33,678 bases of DNA from Pseudomonadales bacterium (GCA_007130155.1 SLTB01000281.1:1-33678), one strand, 5' to 3'; counted from the stretch's first letter, positions 1 to 8,676 are shown. The notes: generated from the sequence alone by a model not told the origin. Numbers and translations: made by a program.

Positions 1-51
1 TCTTGCCAACCTTTTGCGACACCCTCCAAGTCCGCTCCCACTGGGAGACGC

Positions 52-660
52 TCAGCCCCCGAACAGCTTGGCTGCAGCCGGGCGCGACAGGCAGCGGCCA
101 AGCCAGGCTTCGAGGCGCGGCCAGGCTGAGATGTCGATCTTGGCCATGCGGATCCACATGAGGATCGCTGCCACATTCAGGTCTGCCACCGTGAAACGGT
201 CACCGAGCAGCCATGCATGATTGCCCAGGTGGGCGTCGATGACCTTGAAAGGCCGCTCAAGCTGGGCGACGCAGGCCTGGGCCTTGTCCTGATTCTTCGT
301 CACGCCAAAGAGGCCCAGACTCAGCACCAGGGCATCCAGCAGGGCCTTCTCGCATTCGGTGATGGCCCAGAAGCTCCACTGGATGGCACCCGCCTCCTCG
401 GCCAGATCCCGCGGCGCCAGCTCACCGCCATACTTGCGCGCCAGGTAGAGATTGATGGCCATGGATTCCCAGACGATCAAGCCGTCGTCGTCGATGGCGG
501 GAACGCGCCCATTGGGATTCACCGACAGGAATTCTGGTCGCTGCGCCTCTTCCTGATAGTGGGTGGGGATGTTCTCGTACTGCAGGCCGAGTTCCTCCGC
601 CATCCACAACACGCGGACGGTACGACTTGCGGGCGTCCCATAGATCTTCAACGTTGCCAT
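52..660 (-). CDS. Glutathione S-transferase family protein
   Basis: A 202-residue protein of normal length for a bacterial cytosolic GST, expected to conjugate or reduce electrophiles and peroxides with glutathione. The N-terminal thioredoxin-fold half carries the glutathione-site pattern TPASRTVRVLW near residues 7-17, where the Ser or the next Arg is the usual activating region. It also has the NPNGRVPAI cis-proline loop and the ESMAINLYLARKY segment that binds the gamma-glutamyl part. The C-terminal helical half ends with FTVADLNVAAILMW, the GST_C signature. The start at 660 was chosen because MATLKIYG begins the fold; a longer open frame upstream has no family similarity. A GGAG lies about 10 bases upstream. 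It is a single gene, and the substrate is unknown. Confidence 0.93.
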   Translation of the reverse strand: MATLKIYGTPASRTVRVLWMAEELGLQYENIPTHYQEEAQRPEFLSVNPNGRVPAIDDDGLIVWESMAINLYLARKYGGELAPRDLAEEAGAIQWSFWAITECEKALLDALVLSLGLFGVTKNQDKAQACVAQLERPFKVIDAHLGNHAWLLGDRFTVADLNVAAILMWIRMAKIDISAWPRLEAWLGRCLSRPAAAKLFGG

Positions 661-740
661 ACTCGAACTGCTCCGTGGTTGATTCGCGTTGTCCGGGTGC
701 AGCCGCTCATTACCGACTGCAACCACTTTTGCCTGACGCC

Positions 741-1553
741 TCAATCCAGGCGCACTGCCTGGACGTGCATCCAATCGAAGTTGCGGGCCCGACCCAGACT
801 GACCCAACCCTCCCGCTCCCAGCACTGCCACCAGGGCTCATAGGAGGGGCCGGCGAACGCTGCCTGATCCCGTCCCCACCGCAAGCGGTTACGATCCGGG
901 TCGAAATCGAAAGCAATGCCCCAGGCGTGAGTCGAGAGACTGCTGCCACCCCGCTTATTGCGGTGATTGTAGCCGCCACCGTAGCGATCCAGGCAAAGTT
1001 CCTGAATGCCGTCCTCACCATAGTGCTGCAGCACGGCTTCCAGCACCGTTCGCAGACTGTCGCGCACCTTCACGTGGCACTGGGTCCGGCTCACCTGGGT
1101 CCGCAGGTCCCAGGACAGACGCAGAGCATAGGGCAGTTCCAGCATCACCAGCTGGTCACCGGGAGCGCCGAAGAAGGCTTCGATCCCGCTTTCGCTGGGC
1201 CACCGGTGCGGATTGGCCGAGGGCACCGGTTGATCCCGCCAGGGCGTCTCAGGCACACCATGTCGCTGCAAATGCAGAAGCTGCTCCGTGGCGAACTCGG
1301 TCTGGGGTCCCCAAAGGCCATCCAGCGGGCCCACTTCGAGCTCCGCCTGCCGACAGCGATACTGCAGATAGAGCACGGCCCGCCGGCGCGCCGACCAGTA
1401 CTGCCAGCCGGATGGCACTGTCTCACCGGCGGCCTGCAAAGCCGCCATCACCGCTGTATTGGTTCGCGGGCCACGCTGACCGTCCACCGCACCGGTCGCG
1501 AATCCGGCCTCATTGAGCAACTCCTGAAGCAGACGGGTCGTACTGACGTTCAT
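741..1553 (-). CDS. M15 family peptidase with N-terminal peptidoglycan-binding domain
   Basis: A 270-residue protein. Residues 1-45 look like a peptidoglycan-binding repeat (LLNEAGF, GAVDGQRGPRT, AVMAALQ), and a second VGPLDGLWGPQT-type repeat follows near residue 75. The C-terminal half is an M15 zinc peptidase (D,D- or L,D-carboxypeptidase, or phage-endolysin type). The motif STHAWGIAFDFD supplies His209 and Asp216, and FDWMHVQ supplies His263, matching the SxHxxGxAxD and DxxH zinc-site motifs. No signal peptide is visible, which resembles phage endolysins more than exported VanY enzymes. The start at 1553 follows AGGAGG with 5 bases of spacing; the frame is open further upstream. No holin or other phage gene is adjacent. 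The family call is firm; the cellular role (cell-wall turnover or a domesticated lysin) is inferred. Confidence 0.85.
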   Translation of the reverse strand: MNVSTTRLLQELLNEAGFATGAVDGQRGPRTNTAVMAALQAAGETVPSGWQYWSARRRAVLYLQYRCRQAELEVGPLDGLWGPQTEFATEQLLHLQRHGVPETPWRDQPVPSANPHRWPSESGIEAFFGAPGDQLVMLELPYALRLSWDLRTQVSRTQCHVKVRDSLRTVLEAVLQHYGEDGIQELCLDRYGGGYNHRNKRGGSSLSTHAWGIAFDFDPDRNRLRWGRDQAAFAGPSYEPWWQCWEREGWVSLGRARNFDWMHVQAVRLD

Positions 1554-1757
1554 CCTGGCCTCCTCGCCGCCCGGGGACACCTTTGTCGGGTATGCTGCCC
1601 GAGTGGGCATGCATCCGATCAGAGGGTAGCGCCAACGTAAGCCAGCTGCGACGCAGACTGTTCCTGCAGCTTGACCTCAACAGCGCCCCCGATGGTGGGT
1701 CTCGGTCCTGAACAGAATCATCATGGCGCTGACCCTCATCAGCGTGGCCTACGTGGT

Positions 1758-1853
1758 GAGGAGCGTAGTGGTGCTACGTGACGAAATGGGGCGATCGTAG
1801 CAGGCCGAAGTGGGGGCGTCGCAGCGCGTTCATGTTCTACCGCGCAGACTCCT
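1758..1853 (+). repeat. Repeat module X, copy A (left part missing)
   Basis: The sequence matches the right-hand 95 or so bases of module X at 29337-29502 and 30582-30746. It includes GAGCGTAGTGGTGCTACGTG and the terminal CCGCGCAGACTCCT at 1840-1853. The left 75 bases of the module, including the left terminal repeat, are absent. The module abuts the channel fragment coding for a first membrane helix. Confidence 0.8.
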
Positions 1854-1854
1854 A

Positions 1855-1935
1855 GCCCCCATATCTCACCGATCCACGACTGCGGACGCGGATCTACCGG
1901 CGAATCCTGCCGCTCCGCCGCTGCGGTTGCGCTGT
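1855..1935 (-). repeat. Repeat module Y, copy A (one end, inverted)
   Basis: This stretch starts with a variant of the Y terminus (CCCCCATATCTCACCGAT). It then follows the reverse complement of the right end of Y at 30918-30998, through CTGCGGAC, GGATCTACCGGCGAATCCTG and GCGGTTGCGCTGT. It is therefore a partial Y in the opposite orientation, relative to X, from copy C. It stops just before the surviving 3' part of the channel gene. Confidence 0.75.
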
Positions 1936-2126
1936 CTAGGGAAGGGCCCAACCCGAGCACTTCGGCAGCATCCCGCGGGCGCTGTGGTGGGGCGTGGCGA
2001 CTCTTAGCACCGTGGGCTACGGTGACGTCTTCCCCATCACGACCGTCGGCAGCATCTTCGCCGGGATCACCGCCCTGGACGCCGCAGGCATGGTCGCGAT
2101 GCCCGCGAGCATCCTTGCCGCAGCTT

Positions 2127-3365
2127 TCAGCGAGGCGTTCCAGCAGCGGCGGCAGAAAGCTGAACAAGCGGCGCAGGGTTCCGCAGACGATCCGAACTGA
2201 GCACCGTACGCGCCAGCAAAGCGGCACCGACGATCACGCACAGCACCATGACCCAACCGTTGGCAATGAAATCGCCCGAGAAGTCGCGGATGGCACCCCC
2301 ACTGAGCGGCGCCGCTGCACTTCCGAGCATGACAAAGGCCGGATGTGCGCCCGCCAGACGACCAGTGGGATCGACACGGGACAGCGCTCCGAGGGTGAAT
2401 GGCATCAGGGCGATGGGCATCATAGCGTAGAACGGACCCACCAGATAAAACTGCCAGGGCGTCGAGGCCGATGCCAGCAGCAGACCGAAGACAATGATGG
2501 CCAGCAGGATCAGCGTGACGGGAATGGCCGCTCGGTAGCGCGTACCCAGCCAACCTGCTGCCAGGGGGGCGACCACCCCGAAGGCACTGCCAAACAGGAA
2601 GACCACACCGATCACTTCGGCGGACAGCGGCACCGCCAATCCCACCTCGACGATGAACACCGCCAGCAGCGCGTGCCCGAAAAACAGAATGCCAAGCCCA
2701 AGCAGCGCCAGCCAACCGTAGATCGGCAAGGGACGGATGGCAGGCGCATCCGCGCGCGCCACCGGCACGGGTGGCGGCACCGGTGCCAGACGGATGAACA
2801 CCATGGCCAGCAGGGCGAAACCCAGGTACACCAGATAGAGGCCGTCCGCGGGACGCATGGCCATATCGCCGGACATCAGGTGCCACTTCAACGCCTGGGG
2901 CAGCAGCAATGCCAGCACCATGCCCATGACGCCCACGCAGCTGTTGATCACCCCGAAGGTGGTTTCAGGGGTCGTACTGCGCCCGGCGATGCTCATCACC
3001 GTGGCCACTACGGCCCCGGCCGCCGCCCCGGCGCAGGCCCGGGTGAGGTAAAGCACTTCGACGCTCGGCGCCAGGATCGTCGCCAGATTCGTGAGGACGA
3101 TGACCGACAGCGCAGTGGCATAAACGGTTCGGGGCCGAAGCCGGGGGGCAAGCTGGGAGAACAGCAGGGAGCTGAGTGCCACCGCAGCCATCTCGACGGT
3201 GGCCACCAGCCCGGCGGCCGCATTGGATATCTCGAAGGAACCGACGATGCCAGATATGTTGAAGGGCATGGCGATCAGGGCGCTGAATGACAACAGCATC
3301 AACGCCGTCAACGCCAACAGTCGCGGCCCCCTGATCTCGATTCGCTGATCTGCCGTCTCGCTCAC
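2127..3365 (-). CDS. MFS transporter
   Basis: A 412-residue, very hydrophobic protein with about 12 predicted membrane helices. These are arranged as two six-helix halves around a proline- and charge-rich loop (VPPPVPVARADAPAIRPLP, near residue 205). The general shape and length fit major facilitator exporters related to drug or metabolite efflux; no substrate-specific motif was recognised. The start is GTG 3365, with a weak purine-rich site (CAGGGG) very close upstream, so the exact start is uncertain. It is transcribed in the same direction as the RND operon, but the stem-loop at 3423-3448 and about 100 bases separate them. Its 3' end overlaps the channel remnant tail to tail. The transporter call is firm; the substrate is unknown. 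Confidence 0.85.
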   Translation of the reverse strand: MSETADQRIEIRGPRLLALTALMLLSFSALIAMPFNISGIVGSFEISNAAAGLVATVEMAAVALSSLLFSQLAPRLRPRTVYATALSVIVLTNLATILAPSVEVLYLTRACAGAAAGAVVATVMSIAGRSTTPETTFGVINSCVGVMGMVLALLLPQALKWHLMSGDMAMRPADGLYLVYLGFALLAMVFIRLAPVPPPVPVARADAPAIRPLPIYGWLALLGLGILFFGHALLAVFIVEVGLAVPLSAEVIGVVFLFGSAFGVVAPLAAGWLGTRYRAAIPVTLILLAIIVFGLLLASASTPWQFYLVGPFYAMMPIALMPFTLGALSRVDPTGRLAGAHPAFVMLGSAAAPLSGGAIRDFSGDFIANGWVMVLCVIVGAALLARTVLSSDRLRNPAPLVQLSAAAAGTPR

Positions 3366-3422
3366 ACCCCTGACCCGCCCCGCCCCATCGTCACCGGAGC
3401 ATAGGGGGCACCGGTCTACAAG

Positions 3423-3448
3423 TCACGCCTGCAGGAACACAGGCGTGA
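3423..3448 (-). terminator. Stem-loop downstream of the RND pump gene
   Basis: A perfect 9-bp stem TCACGCCTG / CAGGCGTGA with an 8-base loop lies 18 bases after the RND pump stop codon. There is no clear T run, so it is a plausible but not classic intrinsic terminator. It would also separate the pump operon from the MFS gene. Confidence 0.45.
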
Positions 3449-3466
3449 TGTCGACCGACAGAGAGG

Positions 3467-6400
3467 TCAGGTGGCGGGCAAGGAGCGCGGCGGCGGAGAG
3501 GCGCCAGTCGCCGCGGCACCAGCGAAGGCCTCATCGTCTCTGCGGTGGAAGATCACGTAGATCACCGGAATCACCAGCAGGGTGATGAACACCGCGCCGA
3601 GGAGCCCGCCGATCACCGACCGGGCCATGGGAGCCTGGGCCTCGGCACCCTCACCAATGCCCAGGGCCAGGGGCAGCATGGCAAAGGTGGTGGTGAGCGT
3701 GGTCATCAGCACCGGCCGCAAACGACGGCGCCCGGCCTCGAGCACCGCATCGTAGAGCTTGAACCCGCGAACGCGCTGGAGCTGGGCCGTCTGATCCACG
3801 ATCAGGATCGAATTGTTCACCACGATGCCCACCAGCATGATGATGCCGATCATGGACTGAAGGTTGAACGTCGTGCCGGTGATGAACAGCATCACCGTAA
3901 CGCCAATGATGGACAGGGGGACCGTGAACATGACGATCAGCGGGTCTCGCAGCGATTCGTAGAGGGAAGCCAGCACCATGTAGACCAGCAGCACCGCCAT
4001 GATCATGGCGAGGCCGAGTTCCGAGAAGGCCTCTTGCTGATCCTCGAACTGACCGGACAGGAGCAGGTCGTATCCATCGGGCACCGCAATTTCACGCAAA
4101 GCCGACTGCACGTCTGCCGCCACAGACCCAAGGTCACGCCCACTGATGTTGGCGTAGATCACAGCCAGGCGCTGCTGATTCTTGCGATCGATCTGCTGTG
4201 GGCCGATCTCCTCCTCGATGCGCACCACGTTGCGCAGAGCTATGGGCTGACCATCCGTCAGGCTCGGCACGGTGAGGTTGAGAATGTCTGACTGGGAAAA
4301 GCGTTCCGCATCCCGGACCTGCAGGCGAATCCTGTACTCGCGACCGTCCTCGGTGAAATCACCGGCCCGGACGCCACCGATGGCGGACTCCAGCGTCCGC
4401 GCCACCCGCTGCACGGAAAGGTCGAGGTCCGCCGCCCGGTCCCGATCAATGCGTAACAGTTCCTGAGGCACGCCCACCTCACGGCTGGCACGGGTATCGG
4501 TGACACCGTCGACCTGCTCCACGCGCGCGCGCACATCGGCTGCCAACGCCTCGAGACGACGGAGGTCGAACCCTCGGATCTCGATCTCCAGCGGCTCGCC
4601 GCCCTGTCCCGCAGTTCCCATACGCAGCAGGAAGAGTCCCTGCCCCTCCCGGGCGCGGATGGTGGCGCCGGGAATGTCAGCGAGCAGCGGTCGCAGCGCT
4701 GCCGCGATCTCGGCACTGCTGCGCGACCGCTCTGTGACCCCCACCAGGGAGATCCGCAGCTGGCCCCGGTTGCTGCCGCCGCGAAAACCGGATGAACCGA
4801 ACTGGGTGTAGCTCGACGTCAGCTCAGGGATCTCCGGCAGGACGATGGCCTCGACCTTCCGCATGGTCCGGTCGAGAACTTCCAGACGCGTCCCCGGCTC
4901 CATCTCCACGTCGATCCGTACTTCGCTTTCGTCCGCCGGCGGCATGAATTCAGCGCCGATGCGGGGAATCAGTAGCAGCGCCAGCACGAAAATCATGGCG
5001 GTGGCGATCAGCGTCTCGGTCTTGTTGCGCAGCAGTGTCTCGAGCAGACGCCGATAGGCCAGCTCGAGCCGCTCGAACTGCTCACCCATCCAATGGGCGA
5101 GCTGCTTGAGCGGATGAAAGCCTGTGGGCACCGGTTGATCGTCCGGCTCCAGAATCCGCGACGCCAACATGGGCACGATGGTGAGGGCGGCCACCAGTGA
5201 GCACACCAGGGCGAAGCTCACCGTGTAGGCGAGCTGCCTGAACATCTCGCCGCTGATGCCCTCACCGAACACCAGGGGCGCGAAAATCACCAGTGTCGTC
5301 ACCGTACTGGCAATGATGGCCGGCCCCACCTGGGACGTGCCCTCGATCGCAGCACGAGTCCTGTCGGAGGTTTCCTCCTTGCGGACCCGGGAAATGTTCT
5401 CCAGCACCACGATGGCATTGTCCACCATCAGTCCGACGCCCAGAGCGAGTCCACCGAGGGTCATGAGATTGATGGTGAAACCACCGAAGTAAATCAGGGC
5501 GAATGTGGTGACGATGGACGTGGGAATGGCCACGGCCACCACCAGCGTGCCGCGGATGCTGCGCAGGAATATCAGAAGTACCAGCACCGCCAGGACGCCT
5601 CCATAAAGAATGGTTCGCGTCAGGTTGTCGATGGAATTCTGGATGTACTGTGACTGGTCGATGATGGGAAAAGCGCGGATCTCAGGGAAATCCCGCCCCA
5701 CGCGCTCCATCTCCGCCTGGACCTGGGATGCCACCTCAACCGTATTGCTGCCGGCCTGCTTGCGCACGGCGATGCGCACGCCCGGCTGCTGATTGATCCT
5801 GACGATCCGTGTTTCCCGTTCATGGGTATCGACCACGTCGGCAATCTGGCCGAGGCGGACGTTGCCGCCCTGGCGCCGGACCACCACGAGATTGCGAAGC
5901 TGATCGAGATTGTCGAACTTGCCCGGGGTCCGTACCGAAACATCCAGACGGCCACGCTGCACTTCCCCGGCAGGCACCGCCACGTTGGCTTCCTGGATGG
6001 CGGTACGCACCCGGTCCAGAGGCAGATCGAGGGCTTGCAGCCTGGCCGGGTCCACCCGAACCTGGATCTCACGCTCCAGACCACCCCAGACGTCCAGCGC
6101 CGCAACACCGGGGATGCGCTCGATGCGATAGCTGATCTGCTCGTCGATCAGACGGCGCAGCGCCAGCGGGTCGAGGCGACTCTCCACGCCGAAAATGACG
6201 ATGGGAAATGACGCCGGATCGAACTTCCGCAGTTGCGGCCGATCAGCGTCGTCAGGAAGCGAATTGACGATGCGATCAAGGCGGTCACGAATGTCATTCG
6301 CGGCCACGTCGAGATCCACGCCCCACTGGAAGGTGATGCGCACCTGGCTGCTGCCTTCCGAGGACACCGAGGTGAGCGTCTCGATGCCGGCAACGGTGGA

Positions 6401-6613
6401 AACCGCCTCCTCGACCCGGCGGGTGATGGTTTCCTCGACTTCTTCAGGTGCCGCATTCTCGTAAGTCGTCACGACGCTGAGGGTTGGAAAAGTGACGTCC
6501 GGCATCAGGTCGATGGGCAGCCGGGTCATGGAGAACGCGCCCACCAGCACGGCGATCAAGGCCATCATGGTGGTGAAGACGGGACGACTTACGGTGAGAT
6601 GTGCCAGCTTCAT
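3467..6613 (-). CDS. RND efflux transporter, permease subunit (HAE1/AcrB-like)
   Basis: A 1048-residue inner-membrane pump of the usual length for the AcrB/HAE1 class, expected to export hydrophobic or amphiphilic compounds with an adaptor and an outer-membrane channel. The N-terminus [17 protein letters not shown] begins the first helix, and large periplasmic porter loops and a second helix bundle follow in the standard duplicated layout. TM4 carries [13 protein letters not shown] with Asp398-Asn399, where AcrB has Asp-Asp. TM10 carries [12 protein letters not shown] with Asn933, at the place of AcrB Lys940. The proton-relay set therefore differs from AcrB, although such variants exist in the superfamily. 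It starts 14 bases after the adaptor gene in one operon. No TolC-type gene is nearby, so the outer-membrane partner is presumably encoded elsewhere. Confidence 0.95.
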   Translation of the reverse strand: MKLAHLTVSRPVFTTMMALIAVLVGAFSMTRLPIDLMPDVTFPTLSVVTTYENAAPEEVEETITRRVEEAVSTVAGIETLTSVSSEGSSQVRITFQWGVDLDVAANDIRDRLDRIVNSLPDDADRPQLRKFDPASFPIVIFGVESRLDPLALRRLIDEQISYRIERIPGVAALDVWGGLEREIQVRVDPARLQALDLPLDRVRTAIQEANVAVPAGEVQRGRLDVSVRTPGKFDNLDQLRNLVVVRRQGGNVRLGQIADVVDTHERETRIVRINQQPGVRIAVRKQAGSNTVEVASQVQAEMERVGRDFPEIRAFPIIDQSQYIQNSIDNLTRTILYGGVLAVLVLLIFLRSIRGTLVVAVAIPTSIVTTFALIYFGGFTINLMTLGGLALGVGLMVDNAIVVLENISRVRKEETSDRTRAAIEGTSQVGPAIIASTVTTLVIFAPLVFGEGISGEMFRQLAYTVSFALVCSLVAALTIVPMLASRILEPDDQPVPTGFHPLKQLAHWMGEQFERLELAYRRLLETLLRNKTETLIATAMIFVLALLLIPRIGAEFMPPADESEVRIDVEMEPGTRLEVLDRTMRKVEAIVLPEIPELTSSYTQFGSSGFRGGSNRGQLRISLVGVTERSRSSAEIAAALRPLLADIPGATIRAREGQGLFLLRMGTAGQGGEPLEIEIRGFDLRRLEALAADVRARVEQVDGVTDTRASREVGVPQELLRIDRDRAADLDLSVQRVARTLESAIGGVRAGDFTEDGREYRIRLQVRDAERFSQSDILNLTVPSLTDGQPIALRNVVRIEEEIGPQQIDRKNQQRLAVIYANISGRDLGSVAADVQSALREIAVPDGYDLLLSGQFEDQQEAFSELGLAMIMAVLLVYMVLASLYESLRDPLIVMFTVPLSIIGVTVMLFITGTTFNLQSMIGIIMLVGIVVNNSILIVDQTAQLQRVRGFKLYDAVLEAGRRRLRPVLMTTLTTTFAMLPLALGIGEGAEAQAPMARSVIGGLLGAVFITLLVIPVIYVIFHRRDDEAFAGAAATGASPPPRSLPAT

Positions 6614-6627
6614 CGACGTTGCTCCAC

Positions 6628-7836
6628 TCAGCCCGCGAATCCATCGGAAGACACCAGGCGAATCTTGGAGCCATCGCTGAGCCGGTGCTGACCGAGCGTG
6701 ACGACCCGACCATCGATCTGAGGCTCGAGAATCTGCACGAGGTCCTCGGTCCGGACTCCCTCCACAACGGGGATCCAGCGCACCTCGGCTTCATTGCCTT
6801 CGAAATCGTCATCCACCAGGAAGACACCAATTTGCCCGCCGTGGCGGGTGATGGCGTCCCGTGGCACGACCAGCGCGTTTTCGATCTCTTCCACGTCCAC
6901 TTCGACGTTGACGAAAAACCCAGGGCTGAGACGACGCTCTTCGTTCTCGATCCGAATTTCTACCCGTGCCTGACGGGAATCCTCCCGCAGCAGCGGCGCG
7001 ATGCGTTCGACCCTGCCTTCGAACTCTTCTCCGGGACGTGCATCACTGCGGACACGAGTGACCTGTCCAACGCGCAGGCGGGCGAAGTCGCGATCGGTAA
7101 CAAAAGTCACCGCCCGCAAGGCATCGAGATCAATCACGGAGATGATCGGATCATTGGCCGATATGTTGGCCCCCTCGTCAACGAATCGCTCGCCGACGTA
7201 GCGCAAGTTGTCGCCGCCGCGACCATTCCACTCCGCCCGAACCCGCGTGTAGGACAGCCGCACTTCGGCACCCCGCAGCGCCGCTTGACGCTGTGCCAGC
7301 TGGGCCTGGACAACCCGCACATTGGCGGCGGCCGCATCCGCCTCAGAGCGGGCCAGGTCGTACTCGGATTCGGAGGCCAGATTGCGGCGGCGCAGATCGG
7401 CAACTCTGTCATAGGAGCGACGACGCACCGCCAGCTGCGCCTCGGCATCTTCCAACTGGGCCTGTGACACCTCCACCGCAGCGCGCTGTTCGGCGACTGC
7501 CTGCACGAACTCCTCATCATCGAGCTGCGCGATGACTTGACCACGCTCGACCTGATCGCCGATGTCGACCATCAGGCTGCGCAAACGCCCTCCGGCCTTC
7601 GAGGCCAACATGAACTGACTGCCGGATTGCAGGGTACCGGTGTAGAGAGCCACGTCGGTGATGCTACGGCGGACCACTGGCCCAGTCTCGACGGCGACGA
7701 CTTGAACCCCACCCCGACCGCCCCGCATATCGGCAGCACCGGACACGGGTCCCCCGTCCGATGGCCACATCAACCATGCCACCACCAGGAAAACGGCCAC
7801 TGCGCCAAGACTTACCATCAAGCGCTTGCTGATCAT
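6628..7836 (-). CDS. RND efflux periplasmic adaptor subunit (membrane fusion protein)
   Basis: A 402-residue adaptor that bridges the RND pump and an outer-membrane channel. An N-terminal membrane anchor (MVSLGAVAVFLVVAWLMW) is followed by a glycine-rich linker. A split lipoyl/barrel-sandwich domain (GGRLRSLMVDIGDQVERGQVIAQLD) encloses a long alpha-hairpin with heptad-like AEAQLAVRRRSYDRVADLRRR and AAANVRVVQAQLAQRQAAL segments. Beta-barrel and membrane-proximal domains complete the protein. The start at 7836 was chosen because the hydrophobic anchor begins there and GGGAA sits 5 bases upstream; the longer open frame upstream is Cys/Pro-rich and crosses a tandem repeat. It is the first gene of the efflux operon, directly ahead of the pump. 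Confidence 0.93.
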   Translation of the reverse strand: MISKRLMVSLGAVAVFLVVAWLMWPSDGGPVSGAADMRGGRGGVQVVAVETGPVVRRSITDVALYTGTLQSGSQFMLASKAGGRLRSLMVDIGDQVERGQVIAQLDDEEFVQAVAEQRAAVEVSQAQLEDAEAQLAVRRRSYDRVADLRRRNLASESEYDLARSEADAAAANVRVVQAQLAQRQAALRGAEVRLSYTRVRAEWNGRGGDNLRYVGERFVDEGANISANDPIISVIDLDALRAVTFVTDRDFARLRVGQVTRVRSDARPGEEFEGRVERIAPLLREDSRQARVEIRIENEERRLSPGFFVNVEVDVEEIENALVVPRDAITRHGGQIGVFLVDDDFEGNEAEVRWIPVVEGVRTEDLVQILEPQIDGRVVTLGQHRLSDGSKIRLVSSDGFAG

Positions 7837-8286
7837 TGGATTCCCATACCGATGCGAAAGCCCGCGCAGTGGACAGGCGCTATTCGACAATCCTGGATCG
7901 CCAGGGTTCCTGAAGCTGCTATTGCCCAATGGACACGCGGGACACGCGGGACACGCGGACGAATGCAGAAGCATGCACACTTCTGGCCAAGACCCTGCGT
8001 CATCCACACTATTTCTTGGCGAACGCGACCACTGCAGCCTCCAACCCACGTATCGTCACCATTATAGCCAAGGGACAGCAGCACAGCAGACGACGGCAGG
8101 TTGACCGAGGATCGCCATCGAAGCGTCATGCCCGGCCAACCCTGCTCCCCAGCGGTGCACCTTGACGGCAAGCGCACCAGGATGGATCGTGTGGTCAAAG
8201 GCCCGTCGGGGCCGCCTAGTGGATGGGCCTGAGCAAAGGTCAAGGACCGACTTTTTCAGCAAACTGCCAACGAAGAGGAACAGGTC
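7837..8286. other. 450-bp intergenic region between divergent genes
   Basis: The region lies between the efflux operon (leftward) and the small secreted protein (rightward), so it should hold both promoters. No clear sigma-70 boxes or regulator gene were found. It contains the 9-bp tandem repeat at 7931-7957. A GC-rich palindrome (GGCCCGTCGGGGCC) sits near 8199. Open frames through this region have compositionally odd products and no recognisable domain. Confidence 0.5.
7931..7957. repeat. 9-bp tandem repeat, three units
   Basis: GGACACGCG is repeated three times without a mismatch, followed by a partial GAC. It lies in the upstream region of the efflux operon, about 95 bases before the adaptor start. 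It could affect promoter spacing if it varies in number; nothing shows that it does. Confidence 0.85.
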
Positions 8287-8559
8287 ATGCAGAAGACTTT
8301 AACAGCGCTGATTGCCACCTTGATGGTCGTAATGTTCTCAGGACCCGCCTTCGGCAGCGGCTGCCCTGGCGAAATGGCCAAGATCGACCAACGCCTTGCA
8401 GCAGGCCCCATGCTCGATGCCGAAGTGCTCGACGAAGTGGTGTCATTGCGCACGGAGGGTGAAGCGATGCACCAGCAAGGGCAGCATGATGCTGCCATGG
8501 CTGCCCTCAAAGAAGCACTGGCGATCCTTGAGGAAGCCAACGGCCATCATCACCACTGA
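8287..8559 (+). CDS. Small exported protein with histidine tail
   Basis: A 90-residue protein with a clear signal peptide (MQKTLTALIATLMVVMFSGPAFG, likely cut after AFG) and a mature part of about 67 residues. The mature part has one Cys (SGCPGEMAKID) and two amphipathic helices, LDAEVLDEVVSLRTEGEAMHQ and HDAAMAALKEALAILEEA. The second resembles the end of a TPR hairpin. The C-terminus is GHHHH. Small proteobacterial proteins with this CP-x-MxxID / LRxEGExxHxxGxH layout are common but uncharacterised. An AGAGGA ribosome site precedes the ATG. The histidine tail could bind metal, but that is only inference. No co-transcribed partner is evident; a strong stem-loop follows at 8604. Confidence 0.75.
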   Translation: MQKTLTALIATLMVVMFSGPAFGSGCPGEMAKIDQRLAAGPMLDAEVLDEVVSLRTEGEAMHQQGQHDAAMAALKEALAILEEANGHHHH

Positions 8560-8603
8560 CCAGCGCAGGTCCATCGCCGGCCTGGCTTGGAGTGAAGTAC
8601 CTG

Positions 8604-8634
8604 CGGTCGGGTTGGGCATGGCCCGACCCGACCG
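8604..8634. terminator. Strong 14-bp stem-loop between the small secreted protein and the photolyase
   Basis: CGGTCGGGTTGGGC pairs with GCCCGACCCGACCG across the 3-base loop ATG, with a single G-T wobble. It lies 45 bases after one stop and 43 bases before the next start. It has no T tract, so it may be a terminator, a repeat-type palindrome or a regulatory site. Confidence 0.45.
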
Positions 8635-8676
8635 AAGGCGGAACCCTAAGGGCCCAAAGGTTGGAGCACACCAACG

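Larger units (their letters stand above)
1640..2200 (+). pseudogene. Remnants of a voltage-gated-type ion channel gene, interrupted by repeat copy A
   Basis: Two ends of one ion-transport (Kv-like) gene survive. The 5' part (1640-1757) reads LRRRLFLQLDLNSAPDGGSRS in one frame, then after a one-base shift near 1708 reads LNRIIMALTLISVAYVV. This looks like the cytoplasmic start and first membrane helix of bacterial ion transporters. No start codon is evident. The 3' part (about 1940-2200) reads EHFGSIPRALWWGVATLSTVGYGDVFP, with the potassium selectivity filter TVGYGD, then the last pore helix and a polar tail. Roughly 120 or more residues that should lie between, including the voltage-sensor helices, are absent. 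Repeat sequence occupies 1758-1939. The 3' end overlaps the convergent MFS gene by 74 bases. The last 68 codons from GTG 1994 remain open but would encode only a half pore. Confidence 0.8.

Noticed and set aside
1994-2200. Intact mini potassium channel of 68 residues
   Set aside because: It holds a selectivity filter and one helix but lacks the outer pore helix start and any voltage sensor. The matching N-terminal fragment upstream of the repeat shows it is a remnant.
2022-3290. Long plus-strand frame opposite the MFS transporter, and similar long antisense frames opposite the RND genes, glcD and dihydroorotase
   Set aside because: The products are rich in His, Gln, Arg and Gly with no domain. 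They are typical GC-rich antisense shadows of real genes.
7931-7957. CRISPR-like direct repeat
   Set aside because: The units are 9 bases long and contiguous, with no spacers, so it is a simple tandem repeat. No CRISPR array or cas gene was seen.
7837-8049. 71-codon upstream extension of the efflux adaptor frame
   Set aside because: It is Cys/Pro-rich, crosses a 9-bp tandem repeat and precedes the true membrane anchor, which has its own ribosome site.
3467-8049. Complete tripartite efflux operon
   Set aside because: Only the adaptor and pump are present. No outer-membrane TolC-type gene or TetR/MarR regulator gene was found next to them.
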